A stretch of DNA of 64,000 nucleotides from contig MU130621.1 in NCBI GenBank assembly GCA_015039465.1, positions 284,130 to 348,129 of the forward strand, written 5' to 3'. A program made the position numbers and the translations under genes. Positions 13,017 to 25,106 of the stretch are shown piece by piece. Positions within the stretch are counted from its first letter, which is position 1. The number at the start of each line of letters is the position of its first letter. The notes beneath the pieces are model-generated. The model did not search any database, had not been told where the DNA came from, and saw nothing but the letters and a program-made list of their open reading frames with translations. The DNA comes from Phlegmacium glaucopus. Taxonomy: Eukaryota > Basidiomycota > Agaricomycetes > Agaricales > Cortinariaceae.

Positions 13017-14551
13017 ATGAGCTCCCAACTTGCTACCATTGTTCCCCACGCCCCTCTTACTGATGAAGTCTTCCCATTCAACCAGGCGCACTTCCTGGAC
13101 ATTCGCGAACATCAGGAAAAGTTAGTATCTTCTTTCCAGTTAGAAACTGAGGCATTTATGGACTCTTAAAATATCGTGGACTCGTTCTTCCAGGGATTTA
13201 TCATATTTGTCGTCAGAGGTGATTAAGGTTTACACTCTGACACCCACTCCACACTGATGTCCTCCACTTTTACAGCCTGTGAGGGCAGCGGTCAAGGTGA
13301 CCGGTGCAGTCGGCGGTAAGGTAACACACTGAACTCTTGTTCAACGAATTCTGGATCTCATTCATGATTTCTACAGGCCACAGAACTAACATCGGGAGTG
13401 AGCAATATTGTAGGTTCTCATACCACGACTGCGCTCTGTAGGCGTTGACGGTTATCTACAAACTTATAGTTTAAGAGCGGGACATCGAAAATACTCGGTG
13501 GGGTAATATATATTCTATAATCATACTTGGTAGGTACTGGATATTATCCACAATATTCACAGGTTAGCCACCACACACAAGGGATTCCGGGATCGGGCCT
13601 CATTAGCAAGGTAATATCTCCCCATTTGTGCTCAACAGGCGCTGACTGCCATCTAGCTTGAACACGGCGTGTTGAGAGGGATTGACAAGGTAAAATACTA
13701 GGGATTGTTTTAGGTAACTGGAGGGATCTAATATCTACACATTGACAGACCGAGCATGTGGCAGAGCATCTTGTTGACCCGGTAAATTCTCTCGATTGTT
13801 ATAAATTGCAATGACTTATATATATTCTGGATTATTTTCAGACACGAGTAGTGCGCCAGCACGTTAGCTATTCAAACGAGGTCAAGGACAACATGCCTGG
13901 TGCAATAAAGGTGCTCGATGAGAGTGTCCACGGTTTTTCAATAGAAATAGGGGTGCGGACTTTTCAATTCTAAAAAATAAAGTTTCATGACATCAGCCTT
14001 AGAGTCGAGTTCAAGAACTTTATGAAAACATCCCTACCAAGGGTGTAGAGATCATAACAAGTCTGGAAAGTCGCTTAGTGTCAATATGCAATGCGATTTC
14101 GACGATGCATGAGATCTTGACGAAGAATAACCTCGAGGAGAACCTCAAGATTGGCAAAGAAAAGTATTTCGGTGTCCGTCTTCGAGGCAACATGAAGGTC
14201 AGTAGCAGTATTAAGTATTACTGCTTTGACGTTGAATTCTAAACATGGCGAATCTAGAACTCTTTGGCAGACATCGGCGAGGAGCTCCCGAAAGTTATAA
14301 AAACTATTCAGGATGTGAAAGGTAATGTTTATCCGCGCCAAATCCATGTATGGACCCCCTTATTGAGTTCTCGATTTGTAGCTGCATTTGAGGCTATACA
14401 AGCGAACTTGAAACTGGCGAAGGAAAAGATCAACAGCGGTATAACCGATCCAAGCCAAATCTTTGTCGAGAAGCACGAAGCCGTGGTTGATGCTTGGAAG
14501 GCTTTTGAAGCGAAAAGGAGAACCATGACATACATCCCGTACATATATTAA
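13017..14551 (+). CDS. unrecognised multi-exon coiled-coil-like protein
   Basis: The start is the ATG in caccATGAGC at 13,017. The first exon is followed by several short exons whose GT-AG junctions keep one frame in the 3' half: introns end near 13,667, 13,750, 13,841, 13,991, 14,258 and 14,381, and the stop is at 14,549-14,551. The exon order between about 13,130 and 13,600 is uncertain. The 3' exons encode an alpha-helical, charged protein with heptad-like stretches (for example VQELYENIPTKGVEIITSLE and AFEAIQANLKLAKEKI). No signal peptide, membrane segment or known domain is visible. A decayed copy of the last two exons follows directly, so the locus has been tandemly duplicated. Function unknown; the gene reads away from the polyketide synthase. 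Confidence 0.55.
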
Positions 14552-14629
14552 ACGTTGATCATATCATCATTGTGTGGTAGATTTTTTGATGCGAAATACT
14601 TATGCTTCATTGAATTGTTACAGTCACGA

Positions 14630-14945
14630 TGTTCCGGAAGGGGTTGCAATGGTTGGTGTCCATCTTCGGGGAAACAGAAGGTACTACTGCTTTAATGTTG
14701 AATTCTGGTAGGTCTAGAGTTCTTTGGTATAGATCAGCGAGGTGTTCCCAAAAGTTATAGGAACTATTCACGATGTGAAAGGTAAGGTTATTTGCAAAAT
14801 CCACGCGTGGACGCCTTGTTGAGTTCTCGATTATGTAGGTGGATTTGAGGCTATACATGCGAATTTTCAAATGGCGAAGGAAGAGGTCAACAGCGATATA
14901 ATCCAAACCAAATGTTTGCTGAGAAACACGAAGGCAATGATAGAC
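14630..14945 (+). pseudogene. degenerate tandem copy of the preceding gene's 3' exons
   Basis: This stretch resembles 14,160-14,490 across both exons and introns. Shared landmarks, in the same order, are the tactgctttga/tactgctttaa intron block, ctctttggcagacatc/gttctttggtatagatc, the gatgtgaaaggtaa exon end and ggctatacaagcgaac/ggctatacatgcgaat. Small deletions and stops break the frame. The introns are still present, so this is a DNA-level duplication rather than a retrocopy. Confidence 0.75.
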
Positions 14946-15269
14946 TGTATACGCCAGTGTCACATGCCGGAGCTCGGCATTTAAATTAAATTTGACACTC
15001 CGAAGCATTTGTCAGTTGTTGTTTAAACTGAACCTGCCGGGAGGGCAGCCGAGAGACCTTGCGTTATATCCCTTACGAGTGTCGCAACTCATGCCTATGT
15101 CGTGGTCCTCATCTCTGTGTGTACGCCATCTCTTACATATCCCTACTTTGTGCACTCGGCCGCACTTGCTAAAACACCGAAGATAACAAGTTGACCTGTG
15201 TTGGATCTCGTGTTACTATTAACACATCCGTTCATTTGTGAATATTCCAACCCAAAACCAAAAAAAAAA

Positions 15270-17859
15270 TCATTTTCTTCGGAACCCAGCATCAGCCAAC
15301 CACTCTTTAGTCACCTCAAAATTCACCTTGGCTACCTCAACCCCATCCAAAGGATGGCTCTCCCCTTCAAAAACCAACATCTCAACCTTTCTTCCATCAT
15401 ACTTGTCATGATTAGCAGCAGACTGAGAGGCGTATCGAGCTTTCAACGCATGATAAAACTCAATACCCTGCGAAGGTGCTACACGCCTATCTGCCGCACC
15501 CATGAGGAGCAACACCGGGACCTTGATGGAATCAACATGGAATATGGGCGATGCCGCAAGGAGACGTGTATATCTCTCAGAGGAGATCAAAGGTGGTATC
15601 CGAAGTATTGAGGTAAGGTCGATCTCAGCTGTTGTTGTTGTTGGGGATTCTGATGCTATAGGGTATTCGATCCCGAATTCGGAAAAGTACCAATCTGGAA
15701 TATCGCTTGAGGAGATAGCTCCAGCTGAGATGACAGGATTTCGTAGTACCGCTGCAGAGAACATATCTGGAAATTGACCTATGACTAAGAAAAAAACGAC
15801 ATATATTCAATATTAATAAAAATTGGGTAGAAGGGCAGAAGACGTACGATGGGCAACGAGGAATCCTCCATGACTACCACCTATCACGAACTGCTTTCCA
15901 GGACCTTCTTCTGCGATACCACTTTCAATAAGATGAAGTACGGATGCGTAACAATCTTCTACATCAAGTTTGCCGCAGTTTCCTGGGATTACCAAACGGT
16001 GGACAAATCCATCTCCATAACCCAGTGAGCCAGTATAATTGGGCAGCGAAATAGTGTCTAGGAGAATACTTTGATTATCAATAAGGGGTTTTTTTTTTTC
16101 AGTAGACTCACATCCTTCAAGGACCAATGCCGTCGTCATCGCTGAAAACGATGTAGAAGTTGTCCCGTGCGGTCCTCCATGCGGGTATGTTATCAGAGGC
16201 GGGATCGTCGTTGTATTTTTACCATTATTTGGTTGGATCAAAATCGTTTCGAATGGGAATCGATTTGGGATCGGGACGATAGAAGTGCGGATATTCGATA
16301 ACGCCTTTTTGACTTTAAAGTGTTAGCGTTGGGTACGGGTCCATAAAATGGAGAATTAGCTTACTGTACTCTGGTAAATCCGGCTTATCAATCAAATGCC
16401 AGGAAACGCGGCCAGAATCGTCAAAATGACCCAAGAAAATCTCATACGGCACCGAAGATGAGCTGCGTTGACAAATGACACGCGATCGACCATCCGTGGC
16501 TAGGACCGTCCAACTATACAACTCATCCTCTTCGCTACTTGGAGTTAGATCGGTGACTTTACCATCTTGTGTTGATATAAGAAGAACAGTAGTACGAGAT
16601 CCCCATTGTGAATGAATAACGATAGAAGGCCCAGATGTCAGTTCCACGACCGGTGGCGATGATGGAAGATTATAAGGTGGGTAAAGACTGGGAAACACGT
16701 GAGGAGAAGAAGGTATTTCATCCTTCAAGATAGGAACCAAGCATTTATCGGTATATTTCAAGGGACGAGAAGTATCCGAGTCTGAAGAGACATCGAGAGA
16801 ATAAAGTGCCGATGCCGCGACGTGTGCACCACCGGTTGTACAAGCCAGCCAGAGTAGAGTAGAGCTTCCATTGTGCGAAAAAATGCGAGGAGATCGGCAG
16901 GACAGAGACGCAGGAGTCAATTTCTCTGATGTCACTGCGACGACTGCGGGATTCAGCTTATCGGACCACTCAGGCAATTGCTCGGGAAGAAGGAGTTGCC
17001 AGATACCATTAGGCCTATTGTAGCATCCCTTGAGGCCTAACATCCGACCGTCCACGGTGGATTCATATCCGGTTGCATAGATAATCCTCTCAGAGTTCGG
17101 AGAGAACGACGCTTGACCGAAACGTACGTCTCCACTTTTCAATTCCACTAGCGTGTGTTTCGGTTTGCCAGAGTTGTTTGTTGTAGATTGGTAAGAGGAG
17201 TCCCAACGAAGAATGAAAGTGACAGGACGTTTCTTGCCAACTAAACCTTCACCAAAGTCAGGATTGAACCGGAATTTTTCGAAAGGATCCTTGGCCTCCG
17301 GAATTTTTCCTTCAGCTGTGTAGAGAATGGCCGATTCCGAGGGAGCGAACGAAAGAGAGGCTAGATATTCTAAGTAGACAAAAAATTTCAACTTGTATTT
17401 TTGATCAACTTCCAGAACGTTTATGTACTAACCATCTGCATAGAAATCCCCATGACATTCCGTCACATTGGCAGAAACCTCTAACAAATCCTTATTCCAG
17501 ATTTCCACCAAACGGGTGGGTGATGAATCCCCAGATTTCGAAATGCGAAGTACCGCACGTAGTTTTCGAGATGGAGAAGTCACTTGAGCGACGATATCAA
17601 GATCTTGCAATGGTATCGCAGCGACCACGGATCCTTCGGATGAGATCGCAAGGGACTTGGTCACCGTCCGTTTAACATTTTGTTGATGGTCTCGAATAGT
17701 GTATGCAACTTGTATAACTGATGATCCATGCTGATCTAGTGAACGATCGGGAGGTCAGAATTAGCATTTTACGGAGAACTAGGAACCCGAACCAGAGCTA
17801 GCAGTGTTCACGAAATGTGCTGCAGTTGGCACGGGTATCTCGGCGAGTTGAGTATACAT
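15270..17859 (-). CDS. acylaminoacyl-peptidase-like serine peptidase (S9 family)
   Basis: Prolyl-oligopeptidase family enzyme that would release N-acyl amino acids from blocked peptides, probably in the cytosol (no signal peptide). The start is the ATG at 17,859-17,857, giving an N-terminus MYTQLAEIPVPTAA; the stop is at 15,272-15,270. The first two thirds read as a beta-propeller-like domain. The C-terminal alpha/beta-hydrolase part has YPHGGPHG (oxyanion loop), the nucleophile in GGSHGGF near 15,860, the acid in GAADRRVAP and the histidine in ESHPLDG, so the catalytic triad is complete. Introns fall near 17,395-17,430, 16,245-16,365 and 15,770-15,850. Length and order fit the family. It is a minus-strand neighbour of another alpha/beta hydrolase; no link to the polyketide synthase is shown. 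Confidence 0.9.
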
Positions 17860-18136
17860 TTAGGTTATTCTTCAGCCTTGCTACACGTGTTGAGGTTCAT
17901 GTTATGTACTTGGAAAAGAGGGTCTTGATTCTCACGAGTATAAATCAAAAAACAAAAAGAGTTGTCGATACAAAAATTCGATACTCGGCGGTAAGGAGTC
18001 GGAGTCGGACAGATTCAGGTCAGCAAATCTACGCAAGTCTGGTCCCGGCATGAGTTGCCGACGGCCCCCCACACAAGGCCAAATAACTTTCCTCGGCTTA
18101 TGTAATGTAAAAATATGAACAAACATAGACAACTGG

Positions 18137-19421
18137 TCAATTCGTCTTTGTGAAATTCTCATCCAACCAATCCAGAATTCGAGGCGTCAGCTCGCCTAAA
18201 TCTTCCTCTTGTGTCACGAAATCCCAAAAGGGATCGTCGTGGACGCCATTCGCTTGAAGGATGAATGTCACGTCCTTATGATGCTCCTTGAATGTATCTT
18301 GGTACTTGATGATTTCATCTCGCATGCACTCCACATCACCAGCACTGATCAAGACGCGTTTAACGCATCGATCAATCCCACTCAACCACATCTGCGGGGC
18401 GCTGTTGGGCTCGAGATATGGTATGGCCTCTTTCGGTGCATCTCGAAGAACTATCGATCCCCAATAATTTCTCACCTTTCCGGTCAACAGATCGCCTTTA
18501 CCATCGTTGCTGTACAGACTCTGCTTGTCTTTGTCGACCAGCAGTGTCCAGGGTGACATCATGTAGACTCCTCCAAGAGGGGCTGCGAGCGAAAGCTCTG
18601 GAACTCCTGCCACGGGGTGAAGGAAATGCGAAAGCGTTTCGTGAATCAATGTTGCACCAGCTGAATCCGCCACAATTTGTATGTTTCCTGGCTCAACGCC
18701 CATTTTCACGAGATGTTGAATTGCCAACACACCCTGCTTCAACTGGGTTGGGAAAACGCGATCCGGAACAAGAGCTACACGTCCGCGAATCAGTTCTGCT
18801 AAGTTGATTTAAATTATCCAGGTTACACACTATAGTTCAGCATGGCAAAGCCGACATTCTTCTCTCTTTTTTCCAAATTTTCCTGTATATATCTCCAAAA
18901 ACAAATCGCTGCCGGTGTCACTCCAAAAAGGAATGCACCACCTACGTATTGCAGCCCATCAAACTCTTTGCCAAGTTCATCGGGGTCAAAATTACACACC
19001 ATGAAAATACAATATAACATTGTCTGTTCTCTTTGGACCGATCCAAAGTAACCTTGCATCATCGCCAATCTCCTCTACCAATGGAGTCAACTTGGCTTTA
19101 CACACAAAATGATCATAGGTTTCCCGGGTGTCATGGAAAAAAGCTCGCGCCTGCCTCCTATTCAACCCGGAGACAGTCAAGCGGACCAGACGGTCAGAAA
19201 GTACACGCTTCCAACTCTTGGCTCTTCCGTAGGGCGTAAACGGTGCTTTCAACAAGGCCCAGCCCAGAACGACAGCTAAAATTCAATTGTTATGATTGGT
19301 ATAGAGGACCTCTATAAAACTACTCACGTGTGGGGAGCAGAGTGAGATAAATCTTTGCTCGTTCCCAGGGGGTGATTTCGTTTATTGACAATATTTCTAG
19401 TAGGCTTTCTACGGATGACAT
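18137..19421 (-). CDS. membrane-anchored alpha/beta hydrolase (hormone-sensitive-lipase/steryl deacetylase type)
   Basis: An esterase/lipase of the alpha/beta-hydrolase-3 group, which in fungi includes steryl-acetate deacetylases. The chosen start at 19,421 (MSSVESLLEIL) puts a hydrophobic segment soon after the N-terminus (YLTLLP, intron, VVLGWALL), consistent with an ER anchor. An in-frame upstream ATG at 19,553 is possible. Seen in the sequence: HGGAFLFG across an intron (oxyanion hole), ADSAGATL as the nucleophile elbow (GxSxG with A for the first G) and a C-terminal histidine region NGVHDDPFWDF. Three short introns lie near 19,260-19,325, 18,960-19,010 and 18,740-18,840. The substrate is unknown. 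The steryl-deacetylase suggestion rests on the architecture only. Confidence 0.85.
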
Positions 19422-19553
19422 GGTTAACGTAGTGGGCGGGGTATGCAGTACTACTGCAGGGGTGCCAGAGACCTCTGTGAATAAAAGGATGTCAACTCTC
19501 CTCAATTCTCGGAAAGAAGCGAATCCAAATATATTTGACAGCTGTGGGAGCAA

Positions 19554-20525
19554 AGCAAAATGGCCTTTGAGTTTCAGTGGCGTTGTGAAATGAAGTCACT
19601 CGAACCTTGGCATAAGAGAAGGCTTCAAAGTCGCAAGTCATTAATTCATTCTCTACTCAGGCTCTTAAGCAGTATAGTGCGGTACTATAGAGCCTAAGGG
19701 CTACCTACTAATTTGATGGTATTCCCAACATGAGAAAAGAAGACTCAAGAGACCGGGAAATAAATAGATTACATACCATGTGCCAGACAATCTCTCCGCA
19801 CTGTTCCCACAACCATTACTTATCATTCACATGAATATATATAGGCTAATCATATCCATCATCAGCAGGGACGACCCATATTTATATCATTTGACCAAGA
19901 GTAACTGAGAACTCGGAATTTCTCTCATAGTAAAGAAGTCAATGATCTCAATATTATAACCTCGTAGCCACGTGCAGGCCTAGGGTGGCCGCGGGGAAGA
20001 GAGACACTAGGGCCCAGGGGTCGGCTTTAGTAGTATAGTTCGTAAACAAAGTTTGCGAGACTTGTTCCAAAGACCTAGATTGACAAAACAAAAACCTCGT
20101 AACCAGATAAATAAATCAGGAACAAGTCATTTCAATACTGGTTGGCATATGCCCTTATATTTGAGTCGACTCAAAATGCCAGTTCAATCAGACCATAGGC
20201 GGAACGCTGCATCAAATATCTACATCTTAAGACCTAATGTACTGTATAGGATCAACGCCGCGGTGAAGAATAGATAAATCAAATATGCGCCACTGTCCAC
20301 TCACACTGATACGTACGATGAAGACAGGCCTATGCAACCACGACCGCCACAAAAACCCATTGTTCCATTGTATTCCAGTCTGAAGAATTCATCACTCGAA
20401 TTTAAGATAATTGTTATTTAATCAAGATAGCCCTTGTTCACAACTAACTTGGAGTTGAAGTTGATTTCCCAGATCAGAATATCGCACCAGTGCACTGAAA
20501 AAAAAAACATCGGAACTAACTAGAC
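19554..20525. other. intergenic, nothing recognised
   Basis: AT-rich, with only short frames on both strands and no motif or repeat. Confidence 0.5.
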
Positions 20526-23072
20526 TTATAGTACTCTGGTTCGCCTGTTATTCAATGCTTGAGATGCTACATTCAAATCTTCTTTGACCACGCTATTGCT
20601 TCCATCGATAGTCGATGTGACAGACGAATCAGTGGATGACAGCCTGGAAATTTGAGAGGGCTCGATGACGATGGAATCCAAAGTGTCGTCATAGTAAGGG
20701 TTGGCACTTGGTAAAGGTATCCTAGACGCGATTGGGGGAATTTGAAAAGCAAGATTTTTCGCCGGAGTCCCGACGTGCATCGACGCCGTAGAGTATACGC
20801 TTCCTGCACGCGAAAAAGAGGGATTGACTGTTTTTCTGGTACTGCGCCTTCTGTGATAAGGGTCTGGTCGCATAACTGCAGGCGGAGGTTTCTCGGAAGC
20901 AATGAGAGGTACTTGCGGACGTTCAACTAGGCGCTTGCTACTATCATAGCCATCAGAGATAACATCGTCTCCATCGCTAAAAGAAAGTGTTGGTCCGGAC
21001 AAATGAGGTCTTTGAATAGCTGTCTCATCACCACAGCCTTGGAGGCCTGGAATGAACAAACGAACGACCCCCGCACCTTCTCTAGTCTCTTCCAAAGTCC
21101 ATGCTGTAGAAGTTACCGTCGAAACCGAGGTTTCTCTGGAGACTTCTTTGGCCTTGAGCACGTCATCGTCCCAAAACGTGTCTCTCACTGATTTGCGCAC
21201 TGTTCGTTTTGGAGGGACCGCAGTAAATCCATCATCATTCATATGAGGAGCTCTTGCAGCCAAGGGCAAGTTGGCAGCGACAGCATTGAAGGCGCTCACA
21301 AGACTATTTCTGAAAGAAGTCGACCACGGTTCTGCCTCTCCACTCTTCTTATCGATCTCGCCCGAATTCTGACGAGGCAAAATTTGTTCCCAAGGTGGTT
21401 CCGTAGGTAATGGTTTACCATGATTCCGTAATCGCTCGACCATCGAACGAGGAGACCTTTCAGAATTCTGATGCCAAGGAACGTTCAGGCCGTCTCCTCT
21501 GAGACTAAGGAATCGAGGGTTGTTCATCGTCTCCCTGGGTGTTCCACAGCCTCCGTTGGTACGAGCTGAGAAATCTGTTCGATCAATGTTGTCGTTAGAG
21601 CGCAACGATGCATGTTCCAAGCTAACTCGAGCTGCAAGCTCCTGGTCAATGAGATGAGAAGGTAATTGACGAAGATTGTGATGGGGTAGAAGCGAAGTAG
21701 TAGAGTAGCCTTCGGAGGACGTAAATGCCCTTACCGAATCATCACTGAACAAGCAATGTTCTGGTATAGGATGATTTTGTAAGCTATAAGTTGACCCCTT
21801 CATGGAGCTCTCCGCACGCCTTGGCTCGCCAACGTCGCGATCCCCACGAGGAGACCAAGCTTGGACATTAGCCAGATCCTCCCGACTGCCAAGATTCATA
21901 GCACCTATGGCTGCAATATTTGCATCGGAACCTAGGCCGTGCCCTGACTCCAAACCCCAAGTGTCGCTATCATCAGATTTAGCCCAGGGTAATTTCAAGG
22001 ATTCCGCTGCTCGCCGGCGCCTTGCGTGGCTCCGAAGACGAATAAGCCATGCAATCAGAGCACAGAGACAAGCAATGGCAGCAAGTGTTCCAAGGACTAT
22101 TCCGATATATAAAGAGGGATTGTGGGCATTTAGGCTCACCGGCTTAACTGAAATAGGAGAAGTCGTGGCAGTATTCACAGCGGGAGCGGTGTCGTTCGTG
22201 GTACTAGAGGTGATGACCGGAGAACTAGAGGTGATGGCCAGAGAACTAGAATCAGTGAATGTTGAAAGAGTAGGAGATGGAGTAGGGGTAAAGGATTCAG
22301 ATAAAGGGTTGTCAGTCTCCGTGCTTTGAATGGAGGTATACGATGTAGTCGTGACTGTTGAATCGGACGACTGCGGAATGACTGGTATAATAGTCGTTGT
22401 CGAAACCAAGCTTGAAGTTGTATCGTACGTGGAGGACACACTCCATGAGATAGAGGCCACCATCGAAGAGCTGTCCGCAGAGCCTGATGACGGCAGGACT
22501 GTCGACAGGGCTGTCGACAAGACTGTCTGAGATGACGCCAAATTCGGGGTAAAAGACAAAGGCAGAGTCGCTACAGACAAAGGCGAACTTGGGATATAAG
22601 TAGAACTTGTGATATGGACGGTCGACATGGACGAAACTACAGAAAGTGCTTGGATTCCTTGACTAGATAAGCCTGGAATCGAGACAGAAACGCTAGGAGA
22701 TAATACGGTGGAAGGCGGAGTGTTGACTGGAGTATAGCTTAAAGTCAGCGACGCCTCAACTTTTGGAGCTGTATTCTGAGGGATATCCTGAGGAATAGGC
22801 GGAAGAATTGTGTTCTGCCTAGACTCAATAGCTGGAGCTCGACGAGCGGAGAATACCAGAGAATGAGGATTATTGGTGAAGCTGCTACGCCACGGGTGAA
22901 CACCAAGAGGAATAGGAGCACACATTGAGCAAGGGAGGAGTAAAGAGCGCAACTGAAGAGTTTTTCGGAGTAGAATGAGAAAATGCAAAAAGTAAACGCT
23001 CGACCTGCGAGAGAGCAGAAGGAAAAAAGGAGACGGAAAAGGAGATATGATACCTTGAAATTCCAATGACAT
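20526..23072 (-). CDS. Ser/Thr-rich single-pass membrane protein
   Basis: An uninterrupted 848-codon frame. Residues about 1-50 are hydrophobic (start-proximal LLLSRRSSVYFLHFLILL) and could act as a signal. Residues about 90-310 are very rich in Ser, Thr, Pro and Val, a mucin-like region expected to be O-mannosylated. Residues about 317-344 form one transmembrane helix (IGIVLGTLAAIACLCALIAW) followed by a basic stop-transfer run (RLRSHARRRR). The cytosolic tail of about 500 residues is hydrophilic, with many Ser/Pro and Arg/Lys motifs. This layout resembles fungal wall-stress or osmosensor-type proteins (Mid2/Wsc/Msb2-like, or the SKG6 TM group), but no sensor domain is seen. The lack of introns is unusual here. 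An inner ATG at residue 50 is an alternative start but would lose the signal. Confidence 0.75.
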   Translation of the reverse strand: MSLEFQGIISPFPSPFFLLLSRRSSVYFLHFLILLRKTLQLRSLLLPCSMCAPIPLGVHPWRSSFTNNPHSLVFSARRAPAIESRQNTILPPIPQDIPQNTAPKVEASLTLSYTPVNTPPSTVLSPSVSVSIPGLSSQGIQALSVVSSMSTVHITSSTYIPSSPLSVATLPLSFTPNLASSQTVLSTALSTVLPSSGSADSSSMVASISWSVSSTYDTTSSLVSTTTIIPVIPQSSDSTVTTTSYTSIQSTETDNPLSESFTPTPSPTLSTFTDSSSLAITSSSPVITSSTTNDTAPAVNTATTSPISVKPVSLNAHNPSLYIGIVLGTLAAIACLCALIAWLIRLRSHARRRRAAESLKLPWAKSDDSDTWGLESGHGLGSDANIAAIGAMNLGSREDLANVQAWSPRGDRDVGEPRRAESSMKGSTYSLQNHPIPEHCLFSDDSVRAFTSSEGYSTTSLLPHHNLRQLPSHLIDQELAARVSLEHASLRSNDNIDRTDFSARTNGGCGTPRETMNNPRFLSLRGDGLNVPWHQNSERSPRSMVERLRNHGKPLPTEPPWEQILPRQNSGEIDKKSGEAEPWSTSFRNSLVSAFNAVAANLPLAARAPHMNDDGFTAVPPKRTVRKSVRDTFWDDDVLKAKEVSRETSVSTVTSTAWTLEETREGAGVVRLFIPGLQGCGDETAIQRPHLSGPTLSFSDGDDVISDGYDSSKRLVERPQVPLIASEKPPPAVMRPDPYHRRRSTRKTVNPSFSRAGSVYSTASMHVGTPAKNLAFQIPPIASRIPLPSANPYYDDTLDSIVIEPSQISRLSSTDSSVTSTIDGSNSVVKEDLNVASQALNNRRTRVL

Positions 23073-25106
23073 TCAAAATGAGACTAGACTGGGATATGGC
23101 GTCCCCCACAAGGAGAAGGACATCCCGGAAGAGGTAAAGCCGATATCGTGTCGGCTAAGAGACGGGTAGGTGCCGATTCAGAGCCAGGTAAGCGCTCATG
23201 CAATGCGCATGATCAAAGCTATCCTACTAGCAGTATACACGCGGTCTCCGACTTTCTTTAATATTATTGCTGGCCATGACTGTCACAGCCACAATTGCAA
23301 TTGTTGTCTGGCAGTCCCGAACATGATTAATGTAAGATCCAAGGATATGGTTCTGTAGGATTTCGGTATGGTATACTTGCATTCCAAGATTTCCAGTGGA
23401 ATCCTTTGGCTATGCTCTAGCATTTAATGCCGAAGTACCGATGTCCGAGTCGACCCTCACGATGTCGGACACATTTATTTGGTCGAGGTCTCTTTGGGCA
23501 TTAGAGACAAACAACATTCACTCGTCGATCACCGTAACGAGCCTGGACTTCTCAATTGAGTTACCTAAGAGTTACCAATCGTCTTGTAACAAAAGTTTCA
23601 GGCGAATTATCAATCTGATGAAGCTTGTCGCAATAAGTATCAATCTTTGCCGCCTTTCGCTGGCAATCTTGATCAAGAGATGTAAGTACTCAGGCTACAT
23701 CTATGATCTAGATCATGATGCATGCAACAAATAAACTCTCCCGCAATTCTACTTAAGGAATCTCGCTATAGGTTGAAAAATCATCCAGATGAATGACTAT
23801 GGGGACAGGTTGTCGCGGGACCGCAGCCAACAAGAATAGACAGCTGCCAGTGGGCTGAACACAACGACGTGGGATGGGCGGTGCTTCAAGTCGAGTCACA
23901 ATCAACGTGCTTACAGATGCAATCCATATGGTATGACGCAGCACGCCAAAAATCCTGTATCTTTCATTTGATTTTACATCGAGTCATACTTGAGTAAAAT
24001 TTCCACTTTTATGAATTTTATGGGTGTTATGTACTCAAAACCGAAGATGCTGATTTCTTTTTTATTAATTGTGGCGGGCCGTGTTTCGAGCCTGTTTTAT
24101 ATTATAAGAATACCAGGCCGGTATATTTAAAGATGTAAACGTTGAGCGCATCGGAGGATAATCTTGTCCGAGAGGTCTTGACTCTTGAAGAACGTAACTG
24201 CTGATTCCAGCCTGAGGTAAGAACGGCCGTCGACGGCAGGATCCGCTGGGTGGCTTTCCGAAAATCGGGATTAGATTTGGAATGAAGGCAAGGTTACCGT
24301 TGAGCGCAAGGCTTGTCAGATTTGGAATGAGCTCCAGGCTTTAAAATATTAATGATGGTGCCGCAATGCAAACCTGAACAAAGGTCGTAACACATGCATG
24401 TGTTGAATACATCCGTAATACCGTCGGTCGACCCCAGCTTGGCACTGGTAACAAACATTAACATAACAGTCGAATCTTGGTGTATTGCTACCCAAGCCAT
24501 CACTCCGTTCTCGTCTGGGACACGTGGCCAGCTTATGTTCAAGTTTCCGGCAGTTCGCCGGAAAAATGCCCAAAATAGCAAATCTGATAGATGGGAAGAC
24601 GGGAGGCTGTGACAGACCGGGTTTGCGTTTCTTGTCAGTCTTTGCACCTGTGTTTCTAAGATTCCGAGCTTAGTGGCTATTAAACAGACTAGCCCTATGT
24701 CCCTTGGTTTCATTGTTCTTTTCTTGGGATCTCAACTCCAATTGGTGCGCACTAGAACCACAATAACCTGAGAAGTTTCTGACATAAAGTTAGTTATGAC
24801 ATGGCTCATCGACTTACAAATTTTGGTATCCGTCAATGATTCCGTAGACCGATAAAAGTGATCCACGGGCGCGTGCCTAGATACCCATCATGGACATGTT
24901 TCATCAAGGTATCAGAGGCTATTCAACCAATTTTGACAAGATTTCGGGTTGCTGGGATCTACCTCCACTCACTTCGTGTTTTAGTCTGACTCACCTTTCG
25001 AATCCTAGGATGGGGGGAACTTGCTTAAATATCAGTTGGCTGCGCGGACTGCATCGCATATCATTCAATCACCCTGACTCCTCCTCCTCCTCATCATCAT
25101 CTGGTC
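23073..25106. other. long divergent intergenic region
   Basis: Separates two genes that read away from each other. Near the right end, ccctgactcctcctcctcct is a pyrimidine tract just before the ATG at 25,107. One minus-strand frame is listed separately; otherwise nothing is recognised. Confidence 0.4.
24294..24713 (-). CDS. doubtful small protein with Cys-rich C-terminus
   Basis: A 139-codon frame with a mildly hydrophobic start and six cysteines, five of them clustered near the end (CMCYDLCSGLHC). Hydrophobin spacing was looked for and is not met. No promoter or intron evidence. It may be chance or a decayed secreted protein. Confidence 0.2.
   Translation of the reverse strand: MKPRDIGLVCLIATKLGILETQVQRLTRNANPVCHSLPSSHLSDLLFWAFFRRTAGNLNISWPRVPDENGVMAWVAIHQDSTVMLMFVTSAKLGSTDGITDVFNTCMCYDLCSGLHCGTIINILKPGAHSKSDKPCAQR

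Noticed and set aside
24294..24713. Hydrophobin gene
   Set aside because: Cysteine-rich end, but the eight-cysteine spacing with two CC pairs is absent in every frame.
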